From: Prorocentrum cordatum
Lineage: Eukaryota; Sar; Dinophyceae; Prorocentrales; Prorocentraceae
Direction: 5' to 3'
Assembly (NCBI GenBank): GCA_963575745.1
Contig: CAUYUJ010017797.1
Location: 131,253 to 195,252 of the forward strand
Length of the DNA: 64,000 nucleotides
This document shows, piece by piece, positions 34,001 through 44,196 of the stretch; the first letter of the stretch is position 1, and each line of letters begins with the position of its first letter. The notes below the pieces were generated by a model that was not told the DNA's origin, did no database searches, and was given only the letters and a program-made list of their open reading frames with translations. The translations under genes were made by a program, and so were the position numbers.

Positions 34001-34540
34001 TGTCCCGATGGTTGCCCCGATGGTTGCCCCGATGGTTGTCCCGATGGTTGTCCTGATGGTTGTCCCGATGGTTGTCCCGATGGTGGCTGTCCCGATGGAT
34101 GCCCCGATGGTTGTCCCGATGGTTGTCCCGATGGTTGCCCCGATGGTTGTCCCGATGGTTGTCCTGATAATTATCCCGATGGTAGTCCCGATGGTGTTGT
34201 CCCGATGGTTGTCCCGATCGTTGTCCCGGTGGTTGCCCCAATGGTTGTCCCGATGGTTGTCCCGATGGTTGCCCCGATGGTGTGCCCGACGGCTGTCCCG
34301 ATGGTTATCCGGATGGTTGTCCCGATGGTTGCCCCGATGGTTGTCCCGATGGTTGTCTCGGCGGTTGTCCCAATGGTTGTCCCAATGGTTGTCCCGACGG
34401 TTGTCCCGATGGTTGTCCCGATGGTTGTCCCGATGGTTGTCCCGATGGTTGTCCCGATGGCTGCCCCGATGGTTGTCCCGATAGTTGTCCCGATGGTTGC
34501 CCCGATGGTTGTCCCGATGGTTGCCCCGATGGTTGTCCCG
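31040..34540. repeat. 12-bp minisatellite (GGTTGTCCCGAT)n, about 3.5 kb
   Basis: Nearly 290 copies of GGTTGTCCCGAT with variants GGTGTTGTCCCGAT, GGTTGCCCCGAT, GGATATCCCGAT and GGGTGTCCCGAT. The variants form higher-order blocks: for example GGTGGTTGTCCCGATGG before GGATATCCCGATGG recurs at 31390, 32345, 32400, 32790 and 33175. Because 12 is divisible by 3, all six frames are open for hundreds of codons (CPDG, VPMV, SRWL; TIGT, GQPS, DNHR). I annotate none as a gene. Confidence 0.95.
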
Positions 34541-34785
34541 ATAGATGGGTAGGTAGATAGGTAGATAGACAGACAGACAGAAAGATAGGTGGGCGTCCTG
34601 AATAGATTGAAGAAACCACCACAAAGCCCTGAACCATTGCAAATCGACCGCCTCCCCCTCCCCCCCCCCAACCTCCTTGTCACCCGAAGGGTGGTCCTAT
34701 CGGTACGGGTACCCAACATGTTCCGTAAGCGCCACTGACCCCAGATCCCCGGAATGATCGGGCGCCCCTTGGCGCTCTTGGGTTC
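34541..34785. other. GGTA/GACA microsatellite and spacer
   Basis: 34545-34590 has GGTAGATAGGTA and GACAGACAGACA runs. The rest is unassigned. Confidence 0.5.
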
Positions 34786-35118
34786 CTGCTGGGGCAACGA
34801 AGCGTGCGAGGGGTGTGCCGAAATGGGTAAGGACCCCTCCTGCAAACGTGAAGCTCCCCATGGGCCACCGAAAAGTGTGAGGGGTGTGCCCCTCAGACAA
34901 ACGTGGCCATTGGGGCTCTCTCGGTGAAGCTCGCTATGGGGCAAACAAGTGCGAGGACACCTCATGAAAACGTAGCCACTGGGGCCCGCGGTGGAGCTTC
35001 CTATGGGGCGGAGGGCAGAGGCAGGAGGGAAGAGGGAGAGGAAGGAGAAGTGGGACGCGGGGCACTGCGGATTCACAGCAAGGACCACACTCGCCACATG
35101 ATGGTTGAGAAAAACAAT
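34786..35118 (-). repeat. Short, eroded 90-bp array plus hairpin module (copy e)
   Basis: 34786-35010 has about 2.5 diverged units (ACGAAGCGTGCGAGGGGTGT, GCCGAAATGGG). 35010-35055 is purine-rich. 35071-35115 contains AAGGACCACACTCGCCACAT followed by GATGGTTGAGAAAAAC, a decayed reverse complement of the hairpin module. Confidence 0.55.
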
Positions 35119-35599
35119 CACAGGGATGGAGGGCTGGTCGTTTTGAAATGCGGCAATCGCCTTAGCGCCACGAACACTCGGTTGAAAAATTTGTCCGACG
35201 GCTACAAAAATCGAACCTGGCACGTGTCCGAAATGCGGGTGTCGCTCGAAACTACATCATAATGCCACGACCTGAGGTTCTTGCGCAATAGCTACACGCT
35301 GGACGGTGGCTCCTTTTCAACATGGGGCTCTCGCTTCAGACTTCCTCAAGTATTGGGAACCAAACTTTTAATTAGTTGAACACTAACGCAGGTAGAAGAC
35401 TGTTCATCTGAAAGGTGGCCTATCCCTTGACACTTCTTTGAACCTTATTGTCCTCCATGCTTACGTTTCTTTCAGCTAGAAGGGTGGAGGGCAGATCCGC
35501 ACTAGGCAATAGCAGTGCATAGCGATGCAAAGTACCAGATAGCATAGCAGGATATATAACTGCATGTCATAGCATGGCATGGCATGGCATGGCATTCCG
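35119..35599. other. Unique DNA ending in a (GGCAT)n microsatellite
   Basis: 35572-35596 is GGCATGGCATGGCATGGCAT. No gene is recognised in 35119-35570. Confidence 0.4.
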
Positions 35600-35800
35600 T
35601 CGCTCAGCATGGCACAACCTTGTGCAACTGGCGTAGCATTGCTTAGGAAGACAAAGTAACCAAATGTTATGCCAAGTTGTGCAAACGTTGCAGAGCACGC
35701 CAACAAAAACACAAAGCAACGACAAACTGGCGCAGGGGCCGCGGTTGACGCACCCGACGACGGCTCCGCGGCAGCATACTTCCTTTCCCAAAGCGAATCA
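35600..35800 (-). CDS. Possible exon with a hydrophobic segment, starting exactly at a TIR end
   Basis: Immediately after GGCACGGTGGCGGA on the minus strand (35814 down to 35801) the frame reads DDSLWERKYAAAEPSSGAS, TAAPAPVCRCFVFLLACSA and TFAQLGITFGYFVFLSNATP, then VAQGCAML. It runs into a GGCAT microsatellite, where coding sense is lost. The CFVFLLACSATFAQLGITFG stretch could be a membrane span or signal anchor. The phase relative to the TIR end is the same as in the tandem gene's exon 2 (GTG GCG GAT versus GTG GCG GAC). I do not recognise the protein; it could be chance. Confidence 0.25.
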
Positions 35801-35814
35801 TCCGCCACCGTGCC
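35801..35814 (-). repeat. TIR-like end of an intron-type element
   Basis: TCCGCCACCGTGCC, followed on the plus strand by ACGTAGTGGAGTGTCCCAAG. This resembles the subterminal block of the gene intron (GTCGTGGCAGAATGCCACAG). No matching right end was found downstream. Confidence 0.5.
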
Positions 35815-36413
35815 TTCAGCACGTAGTGGAGTGTCCCAAGGCTCCTGCAGCCCTGAGACTTGAGAGGCGACCTGAGAGGCAGAGGGGTTGCAAGGTTCGT
35901 GAGGGCCCAGCCGCTCCTGGGAGCTCCCGGGAATTCCCGGGAATTCCTGGGAGCTCCTGGGAGCTCCCCGGAGCGGTTCTTAATGGCCCAAACCCCACTT
36001 TCCCAAACGCTCCTGGGAGTTCCCTTGGATTCCTGGCAGTTCCCGGGAGTTCTTCGGAGCTCTTTGAATCGAAAAGACCAAAGAGGGCCCAGATTCGCCG
36101 AAAGATCGCTGACAACCGACGGCCTCAAACGCCTCCAAGGAGACCGGTGTGGGACTTCCATGGAATCCCCCAGGAACCCTCCGAAAAACACCCGAGAAAA
36201 CCCCAAATGGAACACCCGAGAAAACCCCAAATGGAAGGGTTTTCGAAGGGTGTCCCCTCCCGTCCCAGGGGGGGCGGGGAGGGGGGAGCTTGCTTTTTTG
36301 GGGGGGTCCAGAGGCCCACGTCGAAAAACAGTACGATTTCGGATCCCCCCCCCCAAAAAAAAACCCACCCCTCTCACAAAAACGACAAAACAACAGTAAA
36401 ACCCAAATGGGTT
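35815..36413. repeat. GGGAGCTCCC/GGGAATTCCC palindrome cluster and spacer
   Basis: 35915-36065 holds many near-palindromic decamers of GGGAGCTCC and GGGAATTCC type. 36190-36235 contains a 26-bp direct duplication (CACCCGAGAAAACCCCAAAT). No gene. Confidence 0.6.
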
Positions 36414-36524
36414 TTTCCCAACCCTCCTTGGTTGGGTATTCGTTTGGAATAGAGCAGTGTGGTCTCCACTCCTTTCTTCCTTCCCGTCCCGCCTCCCTCT
36501 TGCCTCCTCCTGGCTTGCCTGCGG
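36414..36524 (+). repeat. Hairpin plus pyrimidine-tract module, copy f
   Basis: TTCCCAACCCTCCTTGGTTG then GGTATTCGTTTGGAATAGAG (36415-36454), followed by a CTCC/TTCC tract (36465-36512) and then the 101-bp array. Confidence 0.8.
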
Positions 36525-37787
36525 GGGGCTGCGATCTGTGAAACTGTCGCCACTTTCGAGGCCTGCTGGGGGGCCCAGCACAGTGACGCCACGGGCGGAT
36601 TCAAATTAGACCTCGCCATGCCTGGGGGGCTGCGATCTGTGAAAATGTCGCCACTTTCGAGGCCTGCTGGGGGGCCCAGCACAGTGACGCCACGGGCGGA
36701 TTCAAATTAGACCTCGCCATCCCTGGGGGGCTGCGATCTGTGAAACTGTCGCCACTTTCGAGGCCTGCTGGGGGGCCCAGCACAGTGACGCCACGCGCGG
36801 ACCCAAATTAGACCTCGCCATCCCTGGGGGGCTGCGATCTGTGAAACTGTCGCCACTTTCGAGGCCTGCTGGGGGGCCCAGCACAGTGACGCCACGGGCG
36901 GATTCCAAATTAGACCTCGCCATCCCTGGGGGGCTGCGATCTGTGAAACTGTCGCCACTTTCGAGGCCTGCTGGGGGGCCCAGCACAGTGACGCCACGGG
37001 CGGATTCAAATTAGACCTCGCCATCCCTGGGGGGCTGCGATCTGTGAAACTGTCGCCACTTTCGAGGCCTGCTGGGGGGCCCAGCACAGTGACGCCACGG
37101 GCGGACCCAAATTAGACCTCGCCATCCCTGGGGGGCTGCGATCTGTGAAACTGTCGCCACTTTCGAGGCCTGCTGGGGGGCCCAGCACAGTGACGCCACG
37201 CGCGGACCCAAATTAGACCTCGCCATCCCTGGGGGGCTGCGATCTGTGAAACTGTCGCCACTTTCGAGGCCTGCTGGGGGGCCCAGCACAGTGACGCCAC
37301 GGGCGGACCCAAATTAGACCTCGCCATCCCTGGGGGGCTGCGATCTGTGAAACTGTCGCCACTTTCGAGGCCTGCTGGGGGGCCCAGCACAGTGACGCCA
37401 CGGGCGGACCCAAATTAGACCTCGCCATCCCTGGGGGGCTGCGATCTGTGAAACTGTCGCCACTTTCGAGGCCTGCTGGGGGGCCCAGCACAGTGACGCC
37501 GCGGCGGACCCAAATTAGACCTCGCCATCCCTGGGGGGCTGCGATCTGTGAAACTGTCGCCACTTTCGAGGCCTGCTGGGGGGCCCAGCACAGTGACGCC
37601 ACGCGCGGACCCAAATTAGACCTCGCCATCCCTGGGGGGCTGCGATCTGTGAAACTGTCGCCACTTTCGAGGCCTGCTGGGGGGCCCAGCACAGTGACGC
37701 CCCGGGCGGATTCAAATCAGACCTTGCCATCCCTGTACACCTTGCGATCTGTGAAACTGTCGCCACTTTCGAGGCCTGCTGGGGTGC
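36525..37787 (+). repeat. 101-bp tandem array (variant A), about 12.5 units
   Basis: Each unit has GGGGGGCTGCGATCTGTGAA, ACTGTCGCCACTTTCGAGGC, CTGCTGGGGGGCCCAGCACA, GTGACGCCACGGGCGGACCC and AAATTAGACCTCGCCATCCC. Units are almost identical, indicating recent homogenisation. Since 101 is not divisible by 3, the minus-strand frames rotate through all registers; they are not genes. Confidence 0.95.
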
Positions 37788-38783
37788 CCAGAGCTAGCGT
37801 CACAGGCACCACCTCGTTGAGTCCCCGCACACCGCCCGCAGCGGGTGCAACGCGGGTCTACAACTTGTTTCCTGACTTTGTGGGCTGCGCACGGAGCGTC
37901 TGCGATTTTCAATCCCGATTCCAAGCCCTTTTGTGTTCTTGTGCCCGTCACACGGAAGATTGGTTGAATACTATCTTACCCTGGCTGCCGTTCGTCTTTC
38001 ATCCTCTCCGTGGGTGCCGAAACTGGCGTGGCTTGTTTTGTCTCCTATTATCCTCCCTCCCCCTTTCCTCCCCTCCCTCTTCCCTCCGTTTCCTTTCCTC
38101 TCTTGCACGCAATTGTTTTTAAGCAGCCAACATACATTGTTTTTTAATATTTTGCTTGCCTGAGCGCGGACTTGGTGAGAGAAATTGCATAGCGGGATAG
38201 GCCGGAAAAATAAACGTCTGCTTCTTCATGGAGAATTTTGGCGTGGTTCGTGGAGCGAGGCAAATTCAGTGCTTCTTTGCAACAATGCTTTTGGTACCGA
38301 CAACATATCAGAGCTTGACGCCACGCGCGGACCCAAATTAGACCTCGCCATCCCTGGGGGGCTGCGATCTGTGAAACTGTCGCCACTTTCGAGGCCTGCT
38401 GGGGGGCCCAGCATAGTGACGCCACGCGCGGACCCAAATTAGACCTCGCCATCCCTGGGGGGCTGCGATCTGTGAAACTGTCGCCACTTTCGAGGCCTGC
38501 TGGGGGGCCCAGCACAGTGACGCCACGCGCGGACCCAAATTAGAGCTCTGAGATCCCCGCTTTCGAAGTGGCTAGGGTTGCTCAGGGATTGTAACTAATC
38601 AGTTTGATCTAGTCCTTGTCCTGTAGCCAGTGTCCTGCGAGTCTCCCGAATTCCGTCTGCAGACATGTGTAACCCTCGCTCCGTCGTCGCCCCCCTTATA
38701 AAGTGTCCTAAACTATTTGCGCCCCGCGTTTGCGCAGGGGTTGGGTACGTCGCCAAGGTAATTTGTTTCGCAGAAATTGTCGG
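37788..38783 (+). repeat. ~1-kb dispersed segment, copy 1 (again at 63016-64000; first ~365 bp also at 41044)
   Basis: It contains CAGGCACCACCTCGTTGAGT near the start, a CT-rich tract (38045-38105), AACATACATTGTTTTTTAAT, then about 2.5 units of the 101-bp repeat (38318-38550). Its distal end has TTATAAAGTGTCC and GGTTGGGTACGTCG. The segment is colinear with the last kilobase of the window, with only scattered differences. Confidence 0.85.
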
Positions 38784-38949
38784 AGGATTTCCAGGAGCGA
38801 CCGGGCAGAACCTTTCAACTCGCGATTCTGGATAATCCCCCAGGAATCCCTTATTGGGTTTCTGTTTTTGTGTTTCTTTCGGCTGTGTTTTTTCAAAGGT
38901 TTTTCCAGGTGCTGAACCCCCAGGGAAACAAAACAAACTTTTGTTGTTG
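38784..38949. other. Spacer, no gene
   Basis: T-rich sequence leading into the hairpin module. Confidence 0.3.
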
Positions 38950-39047
38950 TTCCCAACCCTCCTTGGTTGGGTATTCGTTTTGAATAGAGGGGTGTGGCCG
39001 CGTCCTCCTCCTCCCGCCTCCCGCCTCCTCCTGCCCTCTCTTCGCCG
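38950..39047 (+). repeat. Hairpin plus pyrimidine-tract module, copy g
   Basis: TTCCCAACCCTCCTTGGTTG then GGTATTCGTTTTGAATAGAG, followed by CTCCTCCTCCCGCC-type sequence to 39040. Confidence 0.8.
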
Positions 39048-41043
39048 ACGATGGGGGCTGCGATCTGCGAAACTGTCGCCACTTTCGAGGGCTGCTGGTG
39101 GGTCCTACGGAGTGAGGCACCGCGCAGATCTTAGCAAGACCTCGCCGTCCCTGGGGGGCTGCGATCTGCGAAACTGTCGCCACTTTTTCGAGGGCTGCTG
39201 GTGGGTCCTGCGGAGTGAGGCACCGCGCAGATCTGAGGGGGACCTCGCCTTGCCTGGGGGGCTGCGATCTGCGAAACTGTCGCTACTTTCGAGGGCTGCT
39301 GGTGGGTCCTGCTGAGTGGGGCACCGCGCAGATCTGAGCGGGACCTCGCCATCCCTGGGGGGCTGCGATCTGCGAAACTGTCGCCACTGTCGAGGGCTGC
39401 TGGTGGGTCCTGCGGAGTGAGGCACCGCGCAGATCTGAGCGGGACCTCGCTGTCCCTGGGGGGCTGCGATCTGCGAAACTGTCGCCACTTTCGAGGGCTG
39501 CTGATGGGTCCTGCGGAGTGAGGCACCGCGCAATCCTGAGCGGGACCTCGCCGTGCCTGGGGGGCTGCGATCTGCGAACTGTCGCCACTTTCGAGGGCTG
39601 CTGGTGGGTCCTGCGGAGTGAGGCACCGCGCAAATCTGAGCGGGACCTCGCCGTCCCTGGGGGGCTGCGATCTGCGCCACTTTCGAGGGCTGCTGGTGGG
39701 TCCTGCGGAGTGAGCCACCGCGCAGATCTGAGCGGGACCTCGCCGTGCCTGGGGGGCTGCGATCTGCGAAACTGTCGCCACTTTCGAGGGCTGCTGGTGG
39801 GTCCTGCGGAGTGAGGCACCGCGCAGATCTTAGCAAGACCTCGCCGTCCCTGGGGGGCTGCGATCTGCGAAACTGTCGCCACTTTCGAGGGCTGCTGGTG
39901 GGTCCTGCGGAGTGAGGCACCGCGCAGATTTGAGCGGGACCTCGCAATCCCTGGGGGGCTGCGATCTGCGAAACTGTCGCTACTTTCGAGGGCTGCTGCT
40001 GGTGGGTCCAGCGGGGTGAGGCACAGCCCAGATCTGAACGGGACCTCGCAATCCCTGGGGGGCTGAGATCTGCGAAACTGTCGCCACTTTTTCGAGGGCT
40101 GCTGGTGGGTCCTGGGGAGTGAGGCACCGCGCAACTCTGAGCGGGACCTCGCCGTCCCTGGGGGGCTGCGATCTGCGAAACTGTCGCCACTTTCGAGGGC
40201 TGCTGGTGGGTCCTGCGGAGTGAGGCACCGCGCACATCTGAGCGGGACCTCGCCGTCCCTGGGGGGTTGCGATCTGCGAAACTGTCGCCAACTTCGAGGG
40301 CTGCTGGTGGGCCCAGCGGAGTGAGGCACCACGCAGATCTGAGCGGGACCTCGCCATGCCTGGGGGCTGCGATCTGTGAAACTGTCGCCACTTTCGAGGC
40401 CTGCTGGGGGGCCCAGCACAGTGACGCCACGGGCGGACCCAAATTAGACCTCGCCATCCCTGGGGGGCTGCGATCTGTGAAACTGTCGCCACTTTCGAGG
40501 CCTGCTGGGGGGCCCAGCACAGTGACGCCACGGGCGGACCCAAATTAGACCTCGCCATCCCTGGGGGGCTGCGATCTGTGAAACTGTCGCCACTTTCGAG
40601 GCCTGCTGGGGGGCCCAGCACAGTGACGCCACGCGCGGACCCAAATTAGACCTCGCCATCCCTGGGGGGGCGACCTGTGAAACTGTCGCCACTTTCGAGT
40701 CCTGCTGGGGGGCCCAGCACACTGACGCCACGGGCGGATTCAAATTAGACCTTGCAATCCCTGGGGGGCTGCGATCTGTGAAACTGTCGCCACTTTCGAG
40801 GCCTGCCCTCCAGGTGGTGTCGTCGCTGCCTGTTGGGGGGCCCAACACAATGACGCCACGCGCGGACCCAAATTAGACCTCGCCATCCCTGGGGGGCTGC
40901 GATATGTGAAACTGTCGCCACTTTCGAGGCCTGCTGGGGGGCCCAGCACAGTGACGCCACGCGCGGACCCAAATTAGACCTCGCCATCCCTGTACACCTT
41001 GCGATCTGTGAAACTGTCGCCACTTTCGAGGCCTGCTGGGGTG
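39048..41043 (+). repeat. 101-bp tandem array: variant B (39048-40365), then variant A (40366-41043)
   Basis: Variant B shares the GCTGCGATCTGCGAAACTGT and CGCCACTTTCGAGGGCTGCT core but continues GGTGGGTCCTGCGGAGTGAG, GCACCGCGCAGATCTGAGCG. The switch to variant A at about 40365 is abrupt, within the core. One unit near 40800 has an extra CCTCCAGGTGGTGTCGTCGC insert. Confidence 0.9.
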
Positions 41044-41408
41044 CCCAGAGCTAGCGTCACAGGCACCACCTCGTTGAGTCCCCGCACACCGCCCGCAGCG
41101 GGCGCAACGCGGGTCTACAACTTGTTTCCTGACTTTGTGGGCTGCGCACAGAGAGTCTGCGATTTTCAATTCCGATTCCAGGCCCTTTTGCGTTCTTGTG
41201 CCCGTCACACCGAAAATTGGTTGAATGTTATCTTACCCCGGCTGCCGTTCGCCTTTCATCCTCTCCGTGGGTGCCGAAACTGGCGTGGCTTGTTTTGTCT
41301 CCTATTATCCTCCCTCCCCCTTTCCTCCCCTCCCTCTTCCCTCCGTTTCCTTTCCTCTTTTGCACGCAACTGTTTTTAAACAGCCAACATACCTTGTTTT
41401 TTAATATT
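41044..41408 (+). repeat. Dispersed ~365-bp segment, copy 2
   Basis: Matches 37788-38150 and 63016-63370 to TTTTTTAATATTT, where it joins a hairpin module directly. A frame (VYNLFPDFVGCAQRVCDFQF) stays open in all three copies, but the copies differ mainly by amino-acid-changing substitutions, so I do not call a gene. Confidence 0.85.
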
Positions 41409-41584
41409 TCCCAACGCTCCTGCGTTGGGTACTCGTTTTGAATAGAGCACTGCGGTCTCCGTTCTCCTCCTCCCGCCCCCTCTCCTCCTCTATTCGTTCC
41501 TGCTCTCCTCTCTTGCTTCCCTTCTCCTCCTCTCTTTGCTCGTCCTCTTTTCGCTTGCCTTTTACCTAGCCTGCCCCTCGCCAT
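41409..41584 (+). repeat. Hairpin plus pyrimidine-tract module, copy h
   Basis: TTCCCAACGCTCCTGCGTTG then GGTACTCGTTTTGAATAGAG. The loop and inner stem bases differ from the other copies, but pairing is kept (CCCAACGC/GCGTTGGG). CTCCTC-rich to 41575. Confidence 0.8.
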
Positions 41585-42990
41585 CCCTGGGGGGCGGCGA
41601 TCTGCGAGACCGTCGTCACTTTCGAGGGCTGCTGGGGTGGCCAGCGGAGTGGCGCCCCACGGGAACTCAGATTAGACCTCGCCATCCCTGGGGGGCTGCG
41701 ATCTGTGAAACTGTTGCCACTTTCGAGGACTGCTGGGGTGGCCAGCGGAATGACGCCCTAGGTACGGGGACTCAGATTAGACCTCGCCATCCCTGGGGGG
41801 CTGCGATCTGCGAAACTGTCGCCGCTTTCGAGGGCTGCTGGGGTGGCCAGCGGAGTGATGCCCTACGGGGACTCAGATTAGACCTCGCCATCCCTGGGGG
41901 GCTGCGATCTGTGAAACTGTCGCCACTTTCGAGCCTGCTGGGGTGGCCAGCGGAGTGACGCCCTACGGGGACTCAGATTAGACCTCGCCATCCCTGGGGG
42001 GCTGCGATCTGTGAAACTGTCGCCACTTTCGAAGGCTGCTGGGGTGGCCAGCGGAGCGACGCCCCACGGGGACTTAGATTAGACCTCGCCATCTCTGGGG
42101 GGCTGCGATATGCGAAACTGTCGCCACTTTCGAGGGCTGCTGGGGTGGCCAGCGGAGTGACGCCCTACGGGGACTCAGATTAGACCTCGCCATCCCTGGG
42201 GGGCTGCGATCTGTGAAACTGTCGCCACTTTCGAGGCTGCTGGGGGGCCCAGCGGAGTGACGCCCTACGGGGATTCAGATTAGACCTCGCCATCCCTGGG
42301 GGGCTGCGATCTGTGAAACTGTCGCCACTTTCGAGGCTGCTGGGGGGCCCAGCGGAGTGACGCCCTACGGGGATTCAGATTAGACCTCGCCATCCCTGGG
42401 GGGCTGCGATCTGTGAAACTGTCGCCACTTTCGAGGGCTGCTGGGGGGCCCAGCGGAGTGACGCCCTACGGGGACTCAGATTAGACCTCGCCATCCCTGG
42501 GGGGCTGCGATCTGTGAAACTGTCGCCACTTTCGAGGGCTGCTGGGGGGCCCAGCGGAGTGACGCCCTACGGGGATTCAGATTAGACCTCGCCATCCCTG
42601 GGGGGCTGCGATCTGTGAAACTGTCGCCACTTTCGAGGGCTGCTGGGGGGCCCAGCGGAGTGACGCCCTACGGGGATTCAGATTAGACCTCGCCATCCCT
42701 GGGGGGCTGCGATCTGTGAAACTGTCGCCACTTTCGAAGGCTGCGTGGGGGGCCCAGCGGAGTGACGCCCTACGGGGATACAGATTAGACCTCGCCATCC
42801 CTGGGGGGCTGCGATCTGTGAAACTGTCGCCACTTTCGAAGGCTGCTGGGGGGCCAGCGGAGTGACGTCCTACGGGGACTCAGATTAGACCTCGCCAGCG
42901 CTGGGGGGCTACGATCTGTGAAACTGTCGCCACTTTCGAGGGCTGCTGTGGGGCCCATGAAACTGTCGCCACTTTCGAGACCTGCTGCGG
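41585..42990 (+). repeat. ~100-bp tandem array (variant C), about 14 units
   Basis: The core is as above, followed by GCTGGGGTGGCCAGCGGAGT (left half) or GCTGGGGGGCCCAGCGGAGT (right half) and GACGCCCTACGGGGACTCAG. The change between half-types lies near 42240. The last unit is partly duplicated (42940-42990). Confidence 0.9.
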
Positions 42991-43130
42991 GGTCCAGCAT
43001 AGTGACGTCCTACGCGGACGCAGATTGGACCCGTCATTCTACTTCGATTATCCCGCATCTGCGATCGACTGTATGTGTGCGAGGAACTAGACATGGAGTG
43101 GTCTGGCACTGACTGACGTCAAATCGTTGT
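42991..43130. other. Array-flanking spacer
   Basis: No feature recognised. Confidence 0.3.
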
Positions 43131-43869
43131 GTGCCAGTGTCTCCTGGGGTGTTGCCTGATGTGGATGCAGCTCGTCGGCGCTGCGACTCGAGCTGGCGGT
43201 CGTCCTTCGGACCCGCAGAAACATCTGCTGAGCTCGATGAGCTAGGGGAACTACAGGAAAGAAGTGCAGGAAACGGAGGTCGGTCATGCACTCGCCGATA
43301 CCTCGTTGCTCTGTCATCGTCTTTGCTGTTGCATGATCCTTATCTGGCCTGCCGGCGCCGCGGCTCGAGCTGGCGGTCGCCCTTCGGGCCCGCGGGAACA
43401 TCTTCTGAGACAAGTGGACGCCGCCGCCTTACTTGCAGGCAGCGCATTGCATTCGCGGACAGCAGCATGGCAGACCGCAGTGAGATCCTCAGTCGCGTGG
43501 TGTTGCCAAGCCTGGTGGAGACGCGCGTGATCGACCTGAAGTCCCAATCGCGCGTGCACTGTCCCTGCGTGGCGTTCAGGCACGCGCGTGATGCTGCTCG
43601 CTCCGCGTTCAACCAGTACGTCGCCAGTGCAACTTTGGACGATGGACAACCGATTGATGATACGCGACCCCGGCCTTGAGTTTCTTTCCCGCGGGCCGCC
43701 CGCAGACCTGGCGGCGCGCCTGCGAGCGTTCAGCTCCCGCGCTGAAATGTGCGGGAAGGAGGCGGAGAAGCTAGCGGGCGAGCTACGCCTCGCTCGTTCC
43801 TTGCACCTAAACAAGTTTTATCATGTGGAACTCTGCGACGACATGGCGCAGGCAGCGCTGCGGGTTTAG
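43131..43869 (+). CDS. Unrecognised open frames, possibly a decayed host gene
   Basis: Frame 43131-43679 contains two similar blocks, RRRCDSSWRSSFGPAETS and CRRRGSSWRSPFGPAGTS, about 185 bp apart, and later MADRSEILSRVVLPSLVETR and AFRHARDAARSAFNQYVAS. An overlapping frame, 43588-43869, reads ADLAARLRAFSSRAEMCGKE and AEKLAGELRLARSLHLNKF, then YHVELCDDMAQAALRV and stop, and looks helical. They could be two parts of one protein separated by a shift near 43600. I do not recognise either. Composition is less biased than in most frames here, but there is no independent support. Confidence 0.2.
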
Positions 43870-44191
43870 CTCGCACTTGAAAAACGCGGCAGTCTTCTGT
43901 CTCCTCCCGCCACTTTCATCGTCGTCCTATTCCCCGCCTCACCTTCTCCATGCATGCTGCTGCTTCCGCGATGGCCTTTCGCCCCCCCCGCCCTCCATTC
44001 CATCCCTCTCCTACCCCTCGTTCCCGTGCCCGTTCTTCTTCGATCCTGGGGCCTCAAGCCTCGTTCTTTCGATCGTCGTCCTGTGAATCGTGCAACGCAT
44101 GCGCATCCCATGTAGCTTGCACAGCAAATCGCCGCGTCTACACTGTCGCTGTTCCTGCTAATGTTGGCATACTCCTCTTGCCATTTGTTGC
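43870..44191. other. Spacer before the tandem gene array
   Basis: No gene. The left border of the 7.26-kb repeat falls at about 44192. Confidence 0.4.
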
Positions 44192-44196
44192 ACGAC

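Noticed and set aside
30869-34241. 906- and 735-residue minus frames, and long plus frames
   Set aside because: Translations of a 12-bp satellite open in all six frames.
36702-40621. MLGPPAGLESGDSFTDRSPP-type minus frames
   Set aside because: Products of the ~101-bp satellite rotating through registers; the same peptide recurs in every register.
40999-41379. Frame VYNLFPDFVGCAQRVCDFQF shared by three dispersed segments
   Set aside because: Differences between the copies are mostly amino-acid-changing, with no sign of purifying selection; it follows directly from satellite sequence.
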